8,333 nt of DNA from an uncultured Collinsella sp. (GCA_905197585.1 CAJJZO010000072.1:1-8333), one strand, 5' to 3'. Numbered from the stretch's first letter, positions 1 through 6,716 are shown. The notes: generated by a model not told the origin, from the letters alone. Made by a program: numbers and translations.

Positions 1-1524
1 CGCCGTTTGGAACTTGCGGCTCGCGATCTCGTAGTTGCGGCCAAAGTCGTTCTTGAACTTCTCCATCTTGGCCTCGAAGTTCGTGACATCGATGTTCTGC
101 TGCTTGTACTCCGCTAGCTCCTGTTTATAGCGCAATGAACCCATGGCGGCGTTGCGAAGAAGCGTAATCATGGGAATGAAGAACTGCGGGCGGATCACGT
201 ACATCTTTTCATAGCGGTAACTCACGTCGACGATACCCGCGTTATAGAGCTCACTCTCGGGCTCCAGCAGGGTGCAGAGCACCGCATACTCACAGCCTTT
301 CTGGCGACGATCATGATCGAGTTTCTTAAAGAAGTCCTCGTTTTTATGCTTGGTCGCGGTCTCGTCGTTCTCGTTTTTCATCTCGAACATAATCGAAATG
401 ACCTCGTTGCCGCTCGCATCGCACTCGCGGAAGATAAAGTCGCCCTTGGTGCCCTCGGACGCATCGTTATCTTTCTCGAAGTACGCGTTAGGAAACGCCG
501 TCATGCGTAGGCGGTTAAACTCGGTCTCGCAGTGCTGCTCGAGCGACTCGCCCACCATCTTGGTGGACAGGCGGACCTTCATGTCCTTAAGGCGCTCAAT
601 CTCTTCATCCTTATAGCGAATCAGGTCATCGCTCGCGCGCTTGGCCTGCGCAAGCTCGAGCTCATGCGCCGCCTTGGCCTGTTCCTCGCGAGAATCGCGC
701 ACCGCCAGCTCGCTCGCGAGCTTGGCACGTGCCTCATCGCGCTCTCGTTCCGCCGCAGCGACCGCCTCCGATAGGTTCATTTTGGCCGTCAGCTCCTGTT
801 CGCGCAGCTGCGCGCGCAGGCCCTCGGCCTCCTGCTCAGACTGAGCCTTTGCGGCGGAAAGCTTCTCCTGTACCGTCGCGCGGTAGTCAGCAAGTGCGCG
901 CTCGGCCTCGCTGCGAGCGGCATCGAGCTCACGCTGCGACTCGGCCGCGGCAGCGGCAAGCGCCATCTCCTGGGCCTTGTCCGCCGCAGCAAGCTTGGCC
1001 TGCAGCTCGGCAATCTGGGCATCTCGTGCAGCTACATCGTTTTGAGCAGCATTGCGCGCCGCCGACTCGGCAAGCTTGGCTTCGTCATCCTTGCGCCCCA
1101 GCTGCGCACGCAAGTTGTCGATTTCGCGCTGGAGCTCGGCGTTCTCCTTTTGAGCGTCGGCACGGGCCTCAACCGCCGCGCGCTGGCTTGCACTCTCGCG
1201 CTCTGCGGCAGCGCCCTCGAGCTTGGCACGCAATTCGGCAAGCTCGGCATCACGCTTGGCAACCTCTTGTGCCAGTTGCTGAGCCGCAGCGTTCTTCTGC
1301 TCGACAAGCTGAGCATTGCGCTGAGACTCCGCCTTTTGCAAGGCAGCCGTCGAACGCGAGCGCTCAAGCTCCAGCGCCTGCTCGCCCTCGCGTCGAGCAG
1401 CCGCTACGCGGTCATTCAGGTCGCGCGAGAACTCCGCATCGCGCACCTGCTTGACGATATCCGCATAGCCGGATGCATCGACGTTAAATACTTCGCCGCA
1501 ATGCGGGCACTTGATCTCGTTCAT
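1..1524 (-). CDS. DUF2130 domain protein: CxxC knuckle, long coiled coil, PD-(D/E)XK-like C-terminal domain (partial, 3' end off the window)
   Basis: The frame is open from the ATG at 1524 to the window edge (508 codons) without a stop, so the C-terminus is missing. The start has a strong Shine-Dalgarno (GAGGAG, 5 nt before ATG). Residues 1-12 begin MNEIKCPHCGEV, a single CxxC half-knuckle. About residues 25-320 are rich in Ala, Glu, Lys, Gln and Arg in heptad-like order, a long coiled coil. From about residue 325 the sequence is typical of DUF2130: STKMVGESLEQHC, FPNAYFEKDND, KGDFIFRE, IMFEMKNENDE, KNEDFFKKLDHDR, YVIRPQFFIPMITLLRNAA. The D362 ... E381-M-K383 arrangement resembles a PD-(D/E)XK nuclease core; this is an inference and activity is unproven. 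Compared with remembered family members, only a few dozen C-terminal residues are probably absent. Family identity is confident; function is unknown. Confidence 0.93.
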   Translation of the reverse strand, partial: MNEIKCPHCGEVFNVDASGYADIVKQVRDAEFSRDLNDRVAAARREGEQALELERSRSTAALQKAESQRNAQLVEQKNAAAQQLAQEVAKRDAELAELRAKLEGAAAERESASQRAAVEARADAQKENAELQREIDNLRAQLGRKDDEAKLAESAARNAAQNDVAARDAQIAELQAKLAAADKAQEMALAAAAAESQRELDAARSEAERALADYRATVQEKLSAAKAQSEQEAEGLRAQLREQELTAKMNLSEAVAAAERERDEARAKLASELAVRDSREEQAKAAHELELAQAKRASDDLIRYKDEEIERLKDMKVRLSTKMVGESLEQHCETEFNRLRMTAFPNAYFEKDNDASEGTKGDFIFRECDASGNEVISIMFEMKNENDETATKHKNEDFFKKLDHDRRQKGCEYAVLCTLLEPESELYNAGIVDVSYRYEKMYVIRPQFFIPMITLLRNAAMGSLRYKQELAEYKQQNIDVTNFEAKMEKFKNDFGRNYEIASRKFQTA

Positions 1525-1582
1525 AGCAGCTCCTCGATGGACGCAAATTTCAACCGCCTACACTCTACCGCGCCGCACGGAC

Positions 1583-1617
1583 AAAAAAGGCGCCGCCGCC
1601 ATAATGGCAACGGCGCC
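1583..1617 (-). terminator. Intrinsic terminator after the metallophosphoesterase gene
   Basis: GGCGCCG at 1589-1595 pairs with CGGCGCC at 1611-1617. A further GCC/GGC pair (1598-1600 with 1606-1608) lies inside a 2x2 mismatch and closes an ATAAT loop. Read on the minus strand the hairpin is followed at once by six T (1588-1583). It lies 46 bases past the metallophosphoesterase stop and upstream of the DUF2130 start, so it probably separates the two transcripts. Confidence 0.8.
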
Positions 1618-1618
1618 A

Positions 1619-1657
1619 GAACCACCACAAAGGTGCCTGTCCCCTTTGTGGTGGTTC
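1619..1657. repeat. Perfect 14-bp inverted repeat, REP-like palindrome
   Basis: GAACCACCACAAAG (1619-1632) is exactly complementary to CTTTGTGGTGGTTC (1644-1657), around the 11-base centre GTGCCTGTCCC. It sits 5 bases past the metallophosphoesterase stop and just before that gene's terminator. There is no T-run of its own. The centre motif GGTGCCTGTCCCC is one I remember as recurring in intergenic repeats of several anaerobes; that is memory, not a search result. It could be a REP/BIME-type element or an extra mRNA 3' stem. Confidence 0.7.
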
Positions 1658-1662
1658 GAGAA

Positions 1663-2208
1663 TTACAGTCCAAAATAGCCGAGGATTTGATCACGACTTA
1701 CGGGCTTGTAGTCATTGGCGTCGAGGCCCACATCGTAGCGGTAAATGCGGCGCTCGCGATCGCGGTTGCGTGCGTTGGTGCGGTCACCCCTGCTGTGGAT
1801 ATGTCCGTGCAGCATAATGGCGCCACGTGCCTTGCCGTTCCAGCTGAGCATGGGGTAGTGGCTCATCACCAGACGATGACCCTTGGCATAGCCGGGAGCA
1901 ATCTCCAGGTAATCGCGCACGTCTTCCCAAATCTGCGGTACGTCGGAATCTTCCCAGTCGCCGTCATGGTTACCGCGGATGAGCGTCACGTTCTGGCATT
2001 CGATACGCTCGCGCAGGCGCACCGCCTCCGCCAGGGGCAAACGATAGGTAAAGTCACCCAGAATAAAGAGGCGGTCATCCGCAGCCACGCACTCATTGAT
2101 GGCATCGATGACCTTGCGATTCATCTCCTCGACCGAGCCAAACGGCCGATCCATGTCGCGCAAGATATTCGTATCGCCCAGGTGCAGGTCGGCGGTAAAC
2201 CACATCAT
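1663..2208 (-). CDS. Small calcineurin-like metallophosphoesterase
   Basis: This 181-aa protein carries the full metallophosphoesterase signature in order: DLHLGD (7-12, metal ligands D7 and H9), GDF (51-53), GNHD (79-82), SHYP (116-119) and HGHIH (134-138). It ends in a DVGLDAN segment (159-165). No signal peptide or membrane segment is visible, so it should be cytosolic. The length and motif spacing fit the compact single-domain phosphoesterases often found in phages and bacterial chromosomes, which hydrolyse phosphomono- or diesters with two metal ions. The true substrate cannot be told from sequence. The start chosen has GAGGG 8 nt upstream; a second ATG follows directly. It lies 66 bases after the 59-aa gene on the same strand and ends before a hairpin terminator. 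Confidence 0.92.
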   Translation of the reverse strand: MMWFTADLHLGDTNILRDMDRPFGSVEEMNRKVIDAINECVAADDRLFILGDFTYRLPLAEAVRLRERIECQNVTLIRGNHDGDWEDSDVPQIWEDVRDYLEIAPGYAKGHRLVMSHYPMLSWNGKARGAIMLHGHIHSRGDRTNARNRDRERRIYRYDVGLDANDYKPVSRDQILGYFGL

Positions 2209-2274
2209 CGTCTATGCCCTCATTTCGCAACGTGTTCAACTCGTGCTAAGTATACAGACGCAGCGATGTGGCGG

Positions 2275-2454
2275 TTATCCAAAGAGCCCGCCGAACAGTC
2301 CGCGACGGCGTTTGTCTTTCTTTTTCAACGCATCACCCTGGGCGTTCTTGCCCTGCCGCTTCTTACGATCCTGCTCCAACTCATCGTCATCGAGTAGCAG
2401 ATCCCACTCAAACGAATCGTCTGTCAGATTGAATAGGTCGTCGTCATCAAACAT
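2275..2454 (-). CDS. 59-aa charged hypothetical protein
   Basis: This short gene was found by reading the minus strand. It starts with ATG at 2454, 6 nt after a clear Shine-Dalgarno (GGGAGG), and ends TAA at 2275-2277. The protein is strongly split in charge. Residues 1-28 are acidic (MFDDDDLFNLTDDSFEWDLL, then a second DDDE cluster). Residues 29-51 are basic, with many Lys and Arg. The tail is a glycine and phenylalanine repeat, GLFGGLFG. I recognise no family. It starts 18 bases after the HIRAN gene stop, so the two are probably cotranscribed. The split charge suggests a partner-binding or nucleic-acid-mimic role, but that is only a guess. It is judged real from its ribosome site, spacing and clean stop rather than from homology. 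Confidence 0.7.
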   Translation of the reverse strand: MFDDDDLFNLTDDSFEWDLLLDDDELEQDRKKRQGKNAQGDALKKKDKRRRGLFGGLFG

Positions 2455-2472
2455 GGCCGCCTCCCTTGCCGA

Positions 2473-2799
2473 CTAGCGAGCATCCACCACGTAGAGCCCA
2501 ACGCGCACCTGATGCCACGGGCTGCGTTCGGGAGCAACCTGTTGCACGCGGGCCTCAAATACGTCCTCGTGGCCGTAATACATCATCAAGGACAGTGGGC
2601 CGACCTCGTTTCCCGGAACATAGCCAAGCTTGGTGTTGCCGTAATAAATCGCAACCGCCTCAGGGTCATGGGGATTATCGCGCTCGGCACACAGCGTCAG
2701 CTTATCGCCCGCTTTAAGATCGCCCAAGACCAAGGCGCCATCGGCATACTGAAATCCTGCAATGTGAAATGACAGAAGAACACGCGAAGGCTCGTACAT
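2473..2799 (-). CDS. HIRAN-domain protein
   Basis: The 108-aa protein is almost entirely one HIRAN domain. The recognisable stretches are FHIAGFQYADGA (11-22), LKAGDKLTLCAERDNPHDP (28-46), EAVAIYYGNTKLGYVPGNE (47-65) and the closing RVGLYVV. HIRAN domains in Rad5/HLTF-type proteins bind DNA 3' ends. Stand-alone bacterial versions are common but poorly studied, so a DNA- or RNA-end-binding role is inferred from the family. The start is well placed: AGAGGAG lies 5 nt before the ATG, in the same GAGGAGCTGCTATG context as the DUF2130 start. It heads the likely unit HIRAN, 59-aa protein, metallophosphoesterase. No signal or membrane segment is seen. Confidence 0.88.
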   Translation of the reverse strand: MYEPSRVLLSFHIAGFQYADGALVLGDLKAGDKLTLCAERDNPHDPEAVAIYYGNTKLGYVPGNEVGPLSLMMYYGHEDVFEARVQQVAPERSPWHQVRVGLYVVDAR

Positions 2800-3010
2800 A
2801 GCAGCTCCTCTAACGGCCGGATAAACCGGTGTGTAACCTTATTGAGAAGTCTACGGTCCCGTGCGGACACAAATACATCCTGTCTGCGTCCTTCAATCGT
2901 TTGCCTCAACGCTTGCGCGACAGAACGCTTGCAGATAAGATAGGAACACGGATGGCACCCGTTGCCGCGGGTCTTGCCAACTCCGATACACGTTTTCATC
3001 GTGAGAAGTG

Positions 3011-3036
3011 GCCGTCTTCGCTTACGCGGGGGCGGC
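3011..3036. terminator. Hairpin at the end of the small peptide gene
   Basis: GCCGTCTTCGC (3011-3021) and GCGGGGGCGGC (3026-3036) face each other around TTAC. Read as plus-strand RNA, all 11 positions pair if G-U is allowed, and UAUUUCAUU follows. Read as minus-strand RNA, only the outer 4 and inner 3 pairs plus one more hold, and there is no T-run. The asymmetry suggests a stem working better on the plus strand, perhaps ending an antisense RNA. It touches the peptide's TAG codon. Confidence 0.4.
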
Positions 3037-3119
3037 TATTTCATTCGGCCGATAAACAGACCGAGTTCGATAGCCGCAATCAACAACGCCAATAACGAAA
3101 TAACATCGCTTACGTTCAT
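3036..3119 (-). CDS. 27-aa hydrophobic peptide, holin-like / type I toxin-like
   Basis: The gene starts with ATG at 3119 and ends TAG at 3036-3038. The peptide begins MNVSDVISLLALLIAAIELG and ends LFIGRMK: a single membrane helix (about residues 6-24) with a short basic tail. Length and layout resemble the small holin-like toxin peptides (Hol-Tox type) of Gram-positive bacteria, and the start MNVSDVISL is loosely like theirs. AAGGGA lies 6 nt before the ATG and is the right arm of a perfect 6-bp hairpin (3126-3140), so the ribosome site is masked. It stands alone between the HIRAN gene and the dehydrogenase operon. It could equally be a small membrane regulator or a chance ORF, but the start signal and composition argue against chance. 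Confidence 0.6.
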   Translation of the reverse strand: MNVSDVISLLALLIAAIELGLFIGRMK

Positions 3120-3125
3120 ACCAAA

Positions 3126-3140
3126 TCCCTTCTAAAGGGA
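3126..3140 (-). promoter_or_regulatory. Hairpin masking the Shine-Dalgarno of the 27-aa peptide
   Basis: TCCCTT (3126-3131) pairs perfectly with AAGGGA (3135-3140) around a 3-base loop. On the minus-strand mRNA the ribosome-binding AAGGGA, 6 nt before the ATG, is base-paired with the UCCCUU just upstream. Masked ribosome sites of this kind are common in type I toxin mRNAs. Folding strength was not calculated. Confidence 0.6.
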
Positions 3141-3182
3141 GTTGGCCCATCCGTGCTCCATAACAGTAGTCTAACGCAAAAT

Positions 3183-3216
3183 GCAGGTAATAGGAACACT
3201 TGTTCGTATTACCTGC
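3183..3216. terminator. Strong hairpin after the aldehyde dehydrogenase gene
   Basis: GCAGGTAATA (3183-3192) pairs exactly with TATTACCTGC (3207-3216). After one G/G mismatch, GAACA (3194-3198) pairs with TGTTC (3201-3205). On the minus strand a short ATTTT follows; on the plus strand CCCTTTTCT follows. It lies just past the dehydrogenase stop at 3225 and is the natural end of the alcohol/aldehyde dehydrogenase transcript. Confidence 0.75.
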
Positions 3217-3224
3217 GCCCTTTT

Positions 3225-4604
3225 CTAATGCACAAACATGCGCACGAACTTGTGCTTCCAGCTTGCGTAGGGCGCATACCGAAACGGCACGTCCAGCCAG
3301 GTTGCCTTGTTCACGATACTCTTCTTGTGGCTAAACGTATCGAAGCTCTCGCGGCCATGGTACTGCCCCATACCGCTCGCGCCCATGCCGCCAAAGCCCA
3401 TATGGCTCGTAGCCAAGTGCATGATGGTGTCGTTGACGCAGCCGCCGCCAAAGGGCACGTAGCGCACAAAGCGTTGCTGAACCGCACGATCCTGGCTAAA
3501 GATATACAGGGCCAGCGGCGTCGGACGATCCGTAATAAACGTCTCGGCCTCGTCTAGGCTCTCAAACGTCAGCACCGGCAAGATGGGACCGAACATCTCC
3601 TACTGCAACACGGCGTCAGCGGGGGCCACGCCGTCCAAAATTGTCGGCTCAATCTTGAGCGAAGCCTCGCGCGCGGCACCTCCAAGCACGACCTTATCGG
3701 GATCGATCAGCCCGCGCACGCGCGCAAAATGCTTGGCGTTGACGATATGTCCGTAATCCTCATTGTCGAGTGGATGTTCGCCAAACATGCGACGGACCTC
3801 CTCCTTGATGAGGCCCAGCAGCTCGTCGTGCACGCGCGTATCGACCAGCAGGTAGTCGGGCGCCACGCAGGTCTGCCCCACGTTGAGCCATTTACCAAAG
3901 GCGATACGCCGTGCCGCGACCTTCAAGTTTGCCGTCGCATCCACGATGCAGGGACTCTTTCCGCCCAGCTCAAGCGTCACGGGCGTAAGGTTTTTACTTG
4001 CGCGCTCCATGACGAGCTTGCCAACCGGAACGCTACCGGTAAAGAAGATCTTGTCCCAGTGCTCATCGAGCAGCGCTTCGTTCTCGGCGCGCCCGCCCTC
4101 GACAACCGTCACCAGGCGCGGATCAAATGCCTCTTCACAGATTTGCCTGAGCACCGCGCTCGATGCCGGAGCATAGGCGCTCGGCTTGATGACCACGGTA
4201 TTGCCCGCGGCAAGGGCGCCAGCGAGCGGCTCGAGCGTCAGCAAAAACGGATAGTTCCAGGGCGCCATGATGAGCGTGACGCCATAGGGCACGGTTTGCG
4301 TTTTGCACACGCTCACGGCGTTAGCGAGGTCGCACGGACGCAGGCGCGGACGACTCCATCGGGCCACATGCGCAATCTGATGTCGAATCTCGGAAAGCGA
4401 TGTGCCAATCTCGCACATATAGGCCTCGTCATGCGACTTTCCCAAATCGGTCTTGAGTGCATGGGCAATATCGGCCTCGTGCGCCCGTACCGTATCGCGT
4501 AAACTCACGAGCGCGCGACGTCGGGCATCAACATCAAACGTAGCGTGCGTTTTAAAGTAAGTGCGCTGATCGCCGACGATGCGCGCAATTTCCTCGGTGT
4601 TCAT
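3225..4604 (-). pseudogene. Aldehyde dehydrogenase (class-3-like), interrupted by in-frame TAG
   Basis: The reading frame encodes a complete 459-codon aldehyde dehydrogenase broken once, by TAG at 3600-3602, into 334-residue and 124-residue parts in the same frame. The first part holds the NAD+ site and catalytic residues: PWN with N117, K140 in VIKPSA, FTGS (188-191), E212 in LELGGKSP and nucleophile C246 in GQTCVAPDY. The second part begins EMFGPILPVLTF and ends with the class-3-type FSHKKS...TWLDVPFRYAPY tail. The stop replaces the first Glu of the usual QEE(I/M)FGP motif, one G-to-T change from GAG. The start has AGGAGGG 5 nt upstream and lies 9 bases after the alcohol dehydrogenase stop, so the two are one operon. 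The enzyme would oxidise aldehydes to acids with NAD(P)+. Without readthrough the product loses its C-terminal segment and is probably inactive. A sequencing error is the main alternative. Confidence 0.85.
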
Positions 4605-4613
4605 GGCACCCTC

Positions 4614-5834
4614 CTAGTTCTCGTCCTCAAACATACCACCCGCGACGACCTCGTACATATGCTCGAGCTCCGAGCGGTCCATCAAAAGTGGAACGGGGTA
4701 TAGCGGATTGGCCTCGGCATCGGCATGGGCCGCCATTTGCGGAATATCGGAGCGGCGAATACCCGAGACATATTTGGGGATTCCCAGGGCCTCGTTCATG
4801 CGGTCGACCCAACCGATAAAGGCCTCGGCCGCAAGACTGTCCTGCGCGGTAGCCGGCGCAATGCCCGCCATGCGAGCCAGATCGGCAAGCTTGGGGGCGG
4901 CGGCGTCACCATAGGCGCGAAGCATATGCGGCAGGATGATAGCGTTGGCCAAGCCGTGCGGAATCCCGTATCGGCCGCCCAGACTGTGCGCGATGGCATG
5001 CGCATATCCGACATAGGAGCGAGTAAACGCAACGCCCGCCTTATACGCCGCCGAAAGCATATTGCGACGAGCGCGCATGTCGTCACCATGCTCATAGGCC
5101 TCGAGCAAATTGTCGTGGATGAGTTGCACCGCCTGTCGCGCCATCTTACGCGTATAGGGCGTGGTGCTTCGCCCGATAAAGGCCTCGACGGCATGCGTCA
5201 GGGCGTCCATACCCGTCTGCCCCGTAATGGAGGCGGGCAGACCGCGCGTAAACTCGGGGTCGTGCACCGCAAAGCGCGGGATAAGCACAAAGTCGTTAAT
5301 GGGGTACTTGTAGTGCGTCTCGTCATCGGTGATAACCGCCGCGAGCGTGACCTCGCTTCCCGTGCCTGCCGTAGTGGGAACGGCGATAAGCAGCGGCAGG
5401 CGACGATGAATCCGCAGCAGGCCGCGCATCTTGTTGATGGGCTTGCTTGGCTGCGCAACGCGTGCGCCCACGCCCTTGGCGCAGTCCATGGCCGATCCTC
5501 CGCCAAAACCGATAATGGCCTGGCAGGCGCTCTCTCGATACAGGGACGCTGCCTCCTCCACATTCGAGACCGTGGGGTTCGCACGCGTTTCGGCATAGAC
5601 CGTAACGCCAATCCCCTGAGCCGTAAGCGCACGCTCGAGTGATGCCGTGAGCCCCAAACGTGCAATACCAGGGTCTGTCTCGATAAGGACCTTCTGGATC
5701 GAACGCTTTTGAAGCACTGTGGGCACATCCTCGGCATGCTCCAAAATGCGCGGCTCGGTATAGGGCAGGATCGGCAATGCAATGCGAAAAACCGTCTGAT
5801 ATGTTCGGCACCAGGCACGACGGGCTAGATGCAT
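4614..5834 (-). CDS. Iron-containing (group III) alcohol dehydrogenase
   Basis: This 406-aa protein fits the usual length of iron-type alcohol dehydrogenases plus a short N-terminal extension. It has the cofactor loop GFGGGSAMDCAKG (109-121) and the PTTAGTGSE motif (153-161). All four metal ligands are present with FucO-like spacing: D210 and H214 in MDALTH, H279 in YAHAIAH and H293 in IPHG. H283 is the conserved histidine near the active site. It should reversibly reduce aldehydes to alcohols with NAD(P)H in the cytosol; the true substrate is not evident. The N-terminal ARRAWCRTYQTVFRIAL segment is a basic, partly hydrophobic extension also seen in related proteins I recall. AAGGAG lies about 10 nt before the chosen ATG. 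The gene is first in an operon with the broken aldehyde dehydrogenase, behind two operator-like palindromes. Confidence 0.94.
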   Translation of the reverse strand: MHLARRAWCRTYQTVFRIALPILPYTEPRILEHAEDVPTVLQKRSIQKVLIETDPGIARLGLTASLERALTAQGIGVTVYAETRANPTVSNVEEAASLYRESACQAIIGFGGGSAMDCAKGVGARVAQPSKPINKMRGLLRIHRRLPLLIAVPTTAGTGSEVTLAAVITDDETHYKYPINDFVLIPRFAVHDPEFTRGLPASITGQTGMDALTHAVEAFIGRSTTPYTRKMARQAVQLIHDNLLEAYEHGDDMRARRNMLSAAYKAGVAFTRSYVGYAHAIAHSLGGRYGIPHGLANAIILPHMLRAYGDAAAPKLADLARMAGIAPATAQDSLAAEAFIGWVDRMNEALGIPKYVSGIRRSDIPQMAAHADAEANPLYPVPLLMDRSELEHMYEVVAGGMFEDEN

Positions 5835-5853
5835 AAAGGAAACTCCTTCATTT

Positions 5854-5867
5854 GTTGATTGGTCAAC
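5854..5867. promoter_or_regulatory. Operator-like palindrome, site 1 (proximal to the alcohol dehydrogenase)
   Basis: GTTGATTGGTCAAC has perfect 5-bp arms (GTTGA/TCAAC) around TTGG. It lies 20 bases before the alcohol dehydrogenase ATG, downstream of a -10-like TACAAT (5886-5881 on the minus strand). A regulator bound here would block transcription or translation initiation. It matches site 2 under the consensus GTTGATTGRTYAAC. Confidence 0.6.
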
Positions 5868-5917
5868 ATTTGCTCGACCGATTGTACTCAGCGGCGGTCA
5901 AAGACGGCCTGCCAATC

Positions 5918-5931
5918 GTTAATCAATCAAC
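5918..5931. promoter_or_regulatory. Operator-like palindrome, site 2
   Basis: On the minus strand this reads GTTGATTGATTAAC, differing from site 1 at two positions and still palindromic except for the G/T pair within its arms. The centres of the two sites are 64 bp apart, near six helical turns, so they could be bound together. The regulator is not in this window; a TetR- or MarR-type dimer would fit the geometry. Confidence 0.55.
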
Positions 5932-5951
5932 ATCTTCATATCTCAAAATTG

Positions 5952-6006
5952 TTTTATTAAAAATCATTCCTAATAGGCTTCACATTTGGTTGCATTTATG
6001 GATAAT
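5952..6006 (+). promoter_or_regulatory. Rubrerythrin promoter with AT-rich upstream element
   Basis: TTCACA (5979-5984, 5 of 6 to TTGACA) and GATAAT (6001-6006, 5 of 6 to TATAAT) are 16 bp apart. Just upstream, 5952-5974 is almost all A and T (TTTTATTAAAAATCATT), in the position of an UP element. The predicted transcript starts near 6013, leaving a leader of about 78 nt. This fits the heavily biased codon use of the downstream gene, a sign of high expression. Confidence 0.6.
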
Positions 6007-6025
6007 AGAACCCGTCAAGACGCAC

Positions 6026-6054
6026 GTCCGGAGAGGGCCCTTACGGGACCGGAC
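6026..6054 (+). promoter_or_regulatory. Hairpin in the rubrerythrin mRNA leader
   Basis: GTCCGG (6026-6031) pairs with CCGGAC (6049-6054), and inside it CCC (6038-6040) can pair with GGG (6045-6047). It lies between the predicted transcription start and the Shine-Dalgarno, leaving the latter free. It may protect the mRNA 5' end. No known riboswitch is recognised. Confidence 0.4.
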
Positions 6055-6090
6055 AAGCGCCCCATCGCCATCGATCGAAAGGATCGAATC

Positions 6091-6651
6091 ATGAAGTTTG
6101 TTTGCCCCGTTTGCGGATATGTGGAAGAGTTCGACGGCGACCAGCTGCCCGAGGATTTCAAGTGCCCCCAGTGCGGCGTTCCCGGTTCTCGTTTCCTGAA
6201 GCAGGAGGAGGGCCAGCTCGAGTGGGCTGCCGAGCACGTCGTGGGCGTCGCCAAGATGGAGGGCGTCTCCGAGGACATCGTTGCCGACCTGCGCGCCAAC
6301 TTTGAGGGCGAGTGCTCCGAGGTCGGTATGTACCTGGCCATGGCTCGCGTCGCCCATCGCGAGGGTTATCCCGAGATCGGCCTGTACTGGGAGAAGGCTG
6401 CCCACGAGGAGGCCGAGCACGCCGCCAAGTTCGCTGAGCTCCTGGGCGAGGTCGTGACCGACTCCACCAAGAAGAACCTCGAGATGCGCGTTGAGGCCGA
6501 GAACGGCGCCACCGCCGGAAAGACTGATCTTGCCAAGCGCGCCAAGGCCGCTGGCCTCGATGCCATCCACGACACCGTGCACGAGATGGCTCGCGACGAG
6601 GCCCGCCACGGCAAGGCTTTCGCCGGCCTGCTCAAGCGCTACTTTGGCTAA
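6091..6651 (+). CDS. Rubrerythrin with N-terminal rubredoxin domain (reverse-type)
   Basis: The 186-aa protein starts with a short rubredoxin domain: CPVCGY (C5, C8) and CPQCGV (C25, C28) bind one iron. A ferritin-like diiron domain follows from about residue 60. Its iron-ligand motifs are visible as [11 protein letters not shown] (71-81), EAEH (107-110) and EARH (170-173). Rubredoxin first is the reverse order from classical rubrerythrin and matches the reverse rubrerythrins of clostridia, which reduce hydrogen peroxide and oxygen with electrons passed from NADH. The function here is inferred from that family. The ATG at 6091 is chosen because AAAGGA precedes it by about 8 nt and the protein then begins at the rubredoxin fold; an in-frame ATG at 5986 lies upstream of the promoter -10 and is not credible. 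Codon use is strongly biased to GAG, GCC, AAG and CGC, unlike the neighbours, suggesting high expression. It is monocistronic and ends in a strong terminator. Confidence 0.95.
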   Translation: MKFVCPVCGYVEEFDGDQLPEDFKCPQCGVPGSRFLKQEEGQLEWAAEHVVGVAKMEGVSEDIVADLRANFEGECSEVGMYLAMARVAHREGYPEIGLYWEKAAHEEAEHAAKFAELLGEVVTDSTKKNLEMRVEAENGATAGKTDLAKRAKAAGLDAIHDTVHEMARDEARHGKAFAGLLKRYFG

Positions 6652-6685
6652 GCCAACCGCCTGAGACATAACCTCAAGCTCGATG

Positions 6686-6716
6686 AGGCCCGGACCGTAT
6701 TGGTTCGGGCCTTTTT
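6686..6716 (+). terminator. Intrinsic terminator of the rubrerythrin gene
   Basis: AGGCCCGGACC (6686-6696) pairs with GGTTCGGGCCT (6702-6712) as an 11-bp stem with one G-T wobble, loop GTATT, followed by TTTTT (6712-6716). It lies 34 bases past the stop codon and is a textbook rho-independent terminator. Confidence 0.92.

Noticed and set aside
729..1454. 241-codon plus-strand frame rich in Arg, Pro and Ala
   Set aside because: Low-complexity antisense shadow of the coiled-coil region; no start signal.
1042..2397. 451-codon open frame on the plus strand
   Set aside because: It lies opposite the DUF2130 coiled coil, the metallophosphoesterase and the 59-aa gene. It lacks any family motif and is an effect of GC-rich codon use on the other strand.
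2697..2999. 100-codon minus-strand frame upstream of and overlapping the HIRAN gene
   Set aside because: It overlaps the HIRAN start out of frame, shows no recognisable domain and has no good ribosome site. The HIRAN start has a strong one.
4725..5642. 305-codon plus-strand frame opposite the alcohol dehydrogenase
   Set aside because: The minus-strand protein has all motifs of its family, while this frame has none.
5881..5902. Standard promoter TTGACC/TACAAT for the alcohol dehydrogenase
   Set aside because: The two boxes are only 10 bp apart, too close for a normal sigma factor site; only the -10-like box is mentioned.
5986..6090. Upstream in-frame ATG extending rubrerythrin by 35 residues
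   Set aside because: It lies ahead of the predicted -10 box, adds sequence unlike the family, and the 6091 ATG has its own Shine-Dalgarno.
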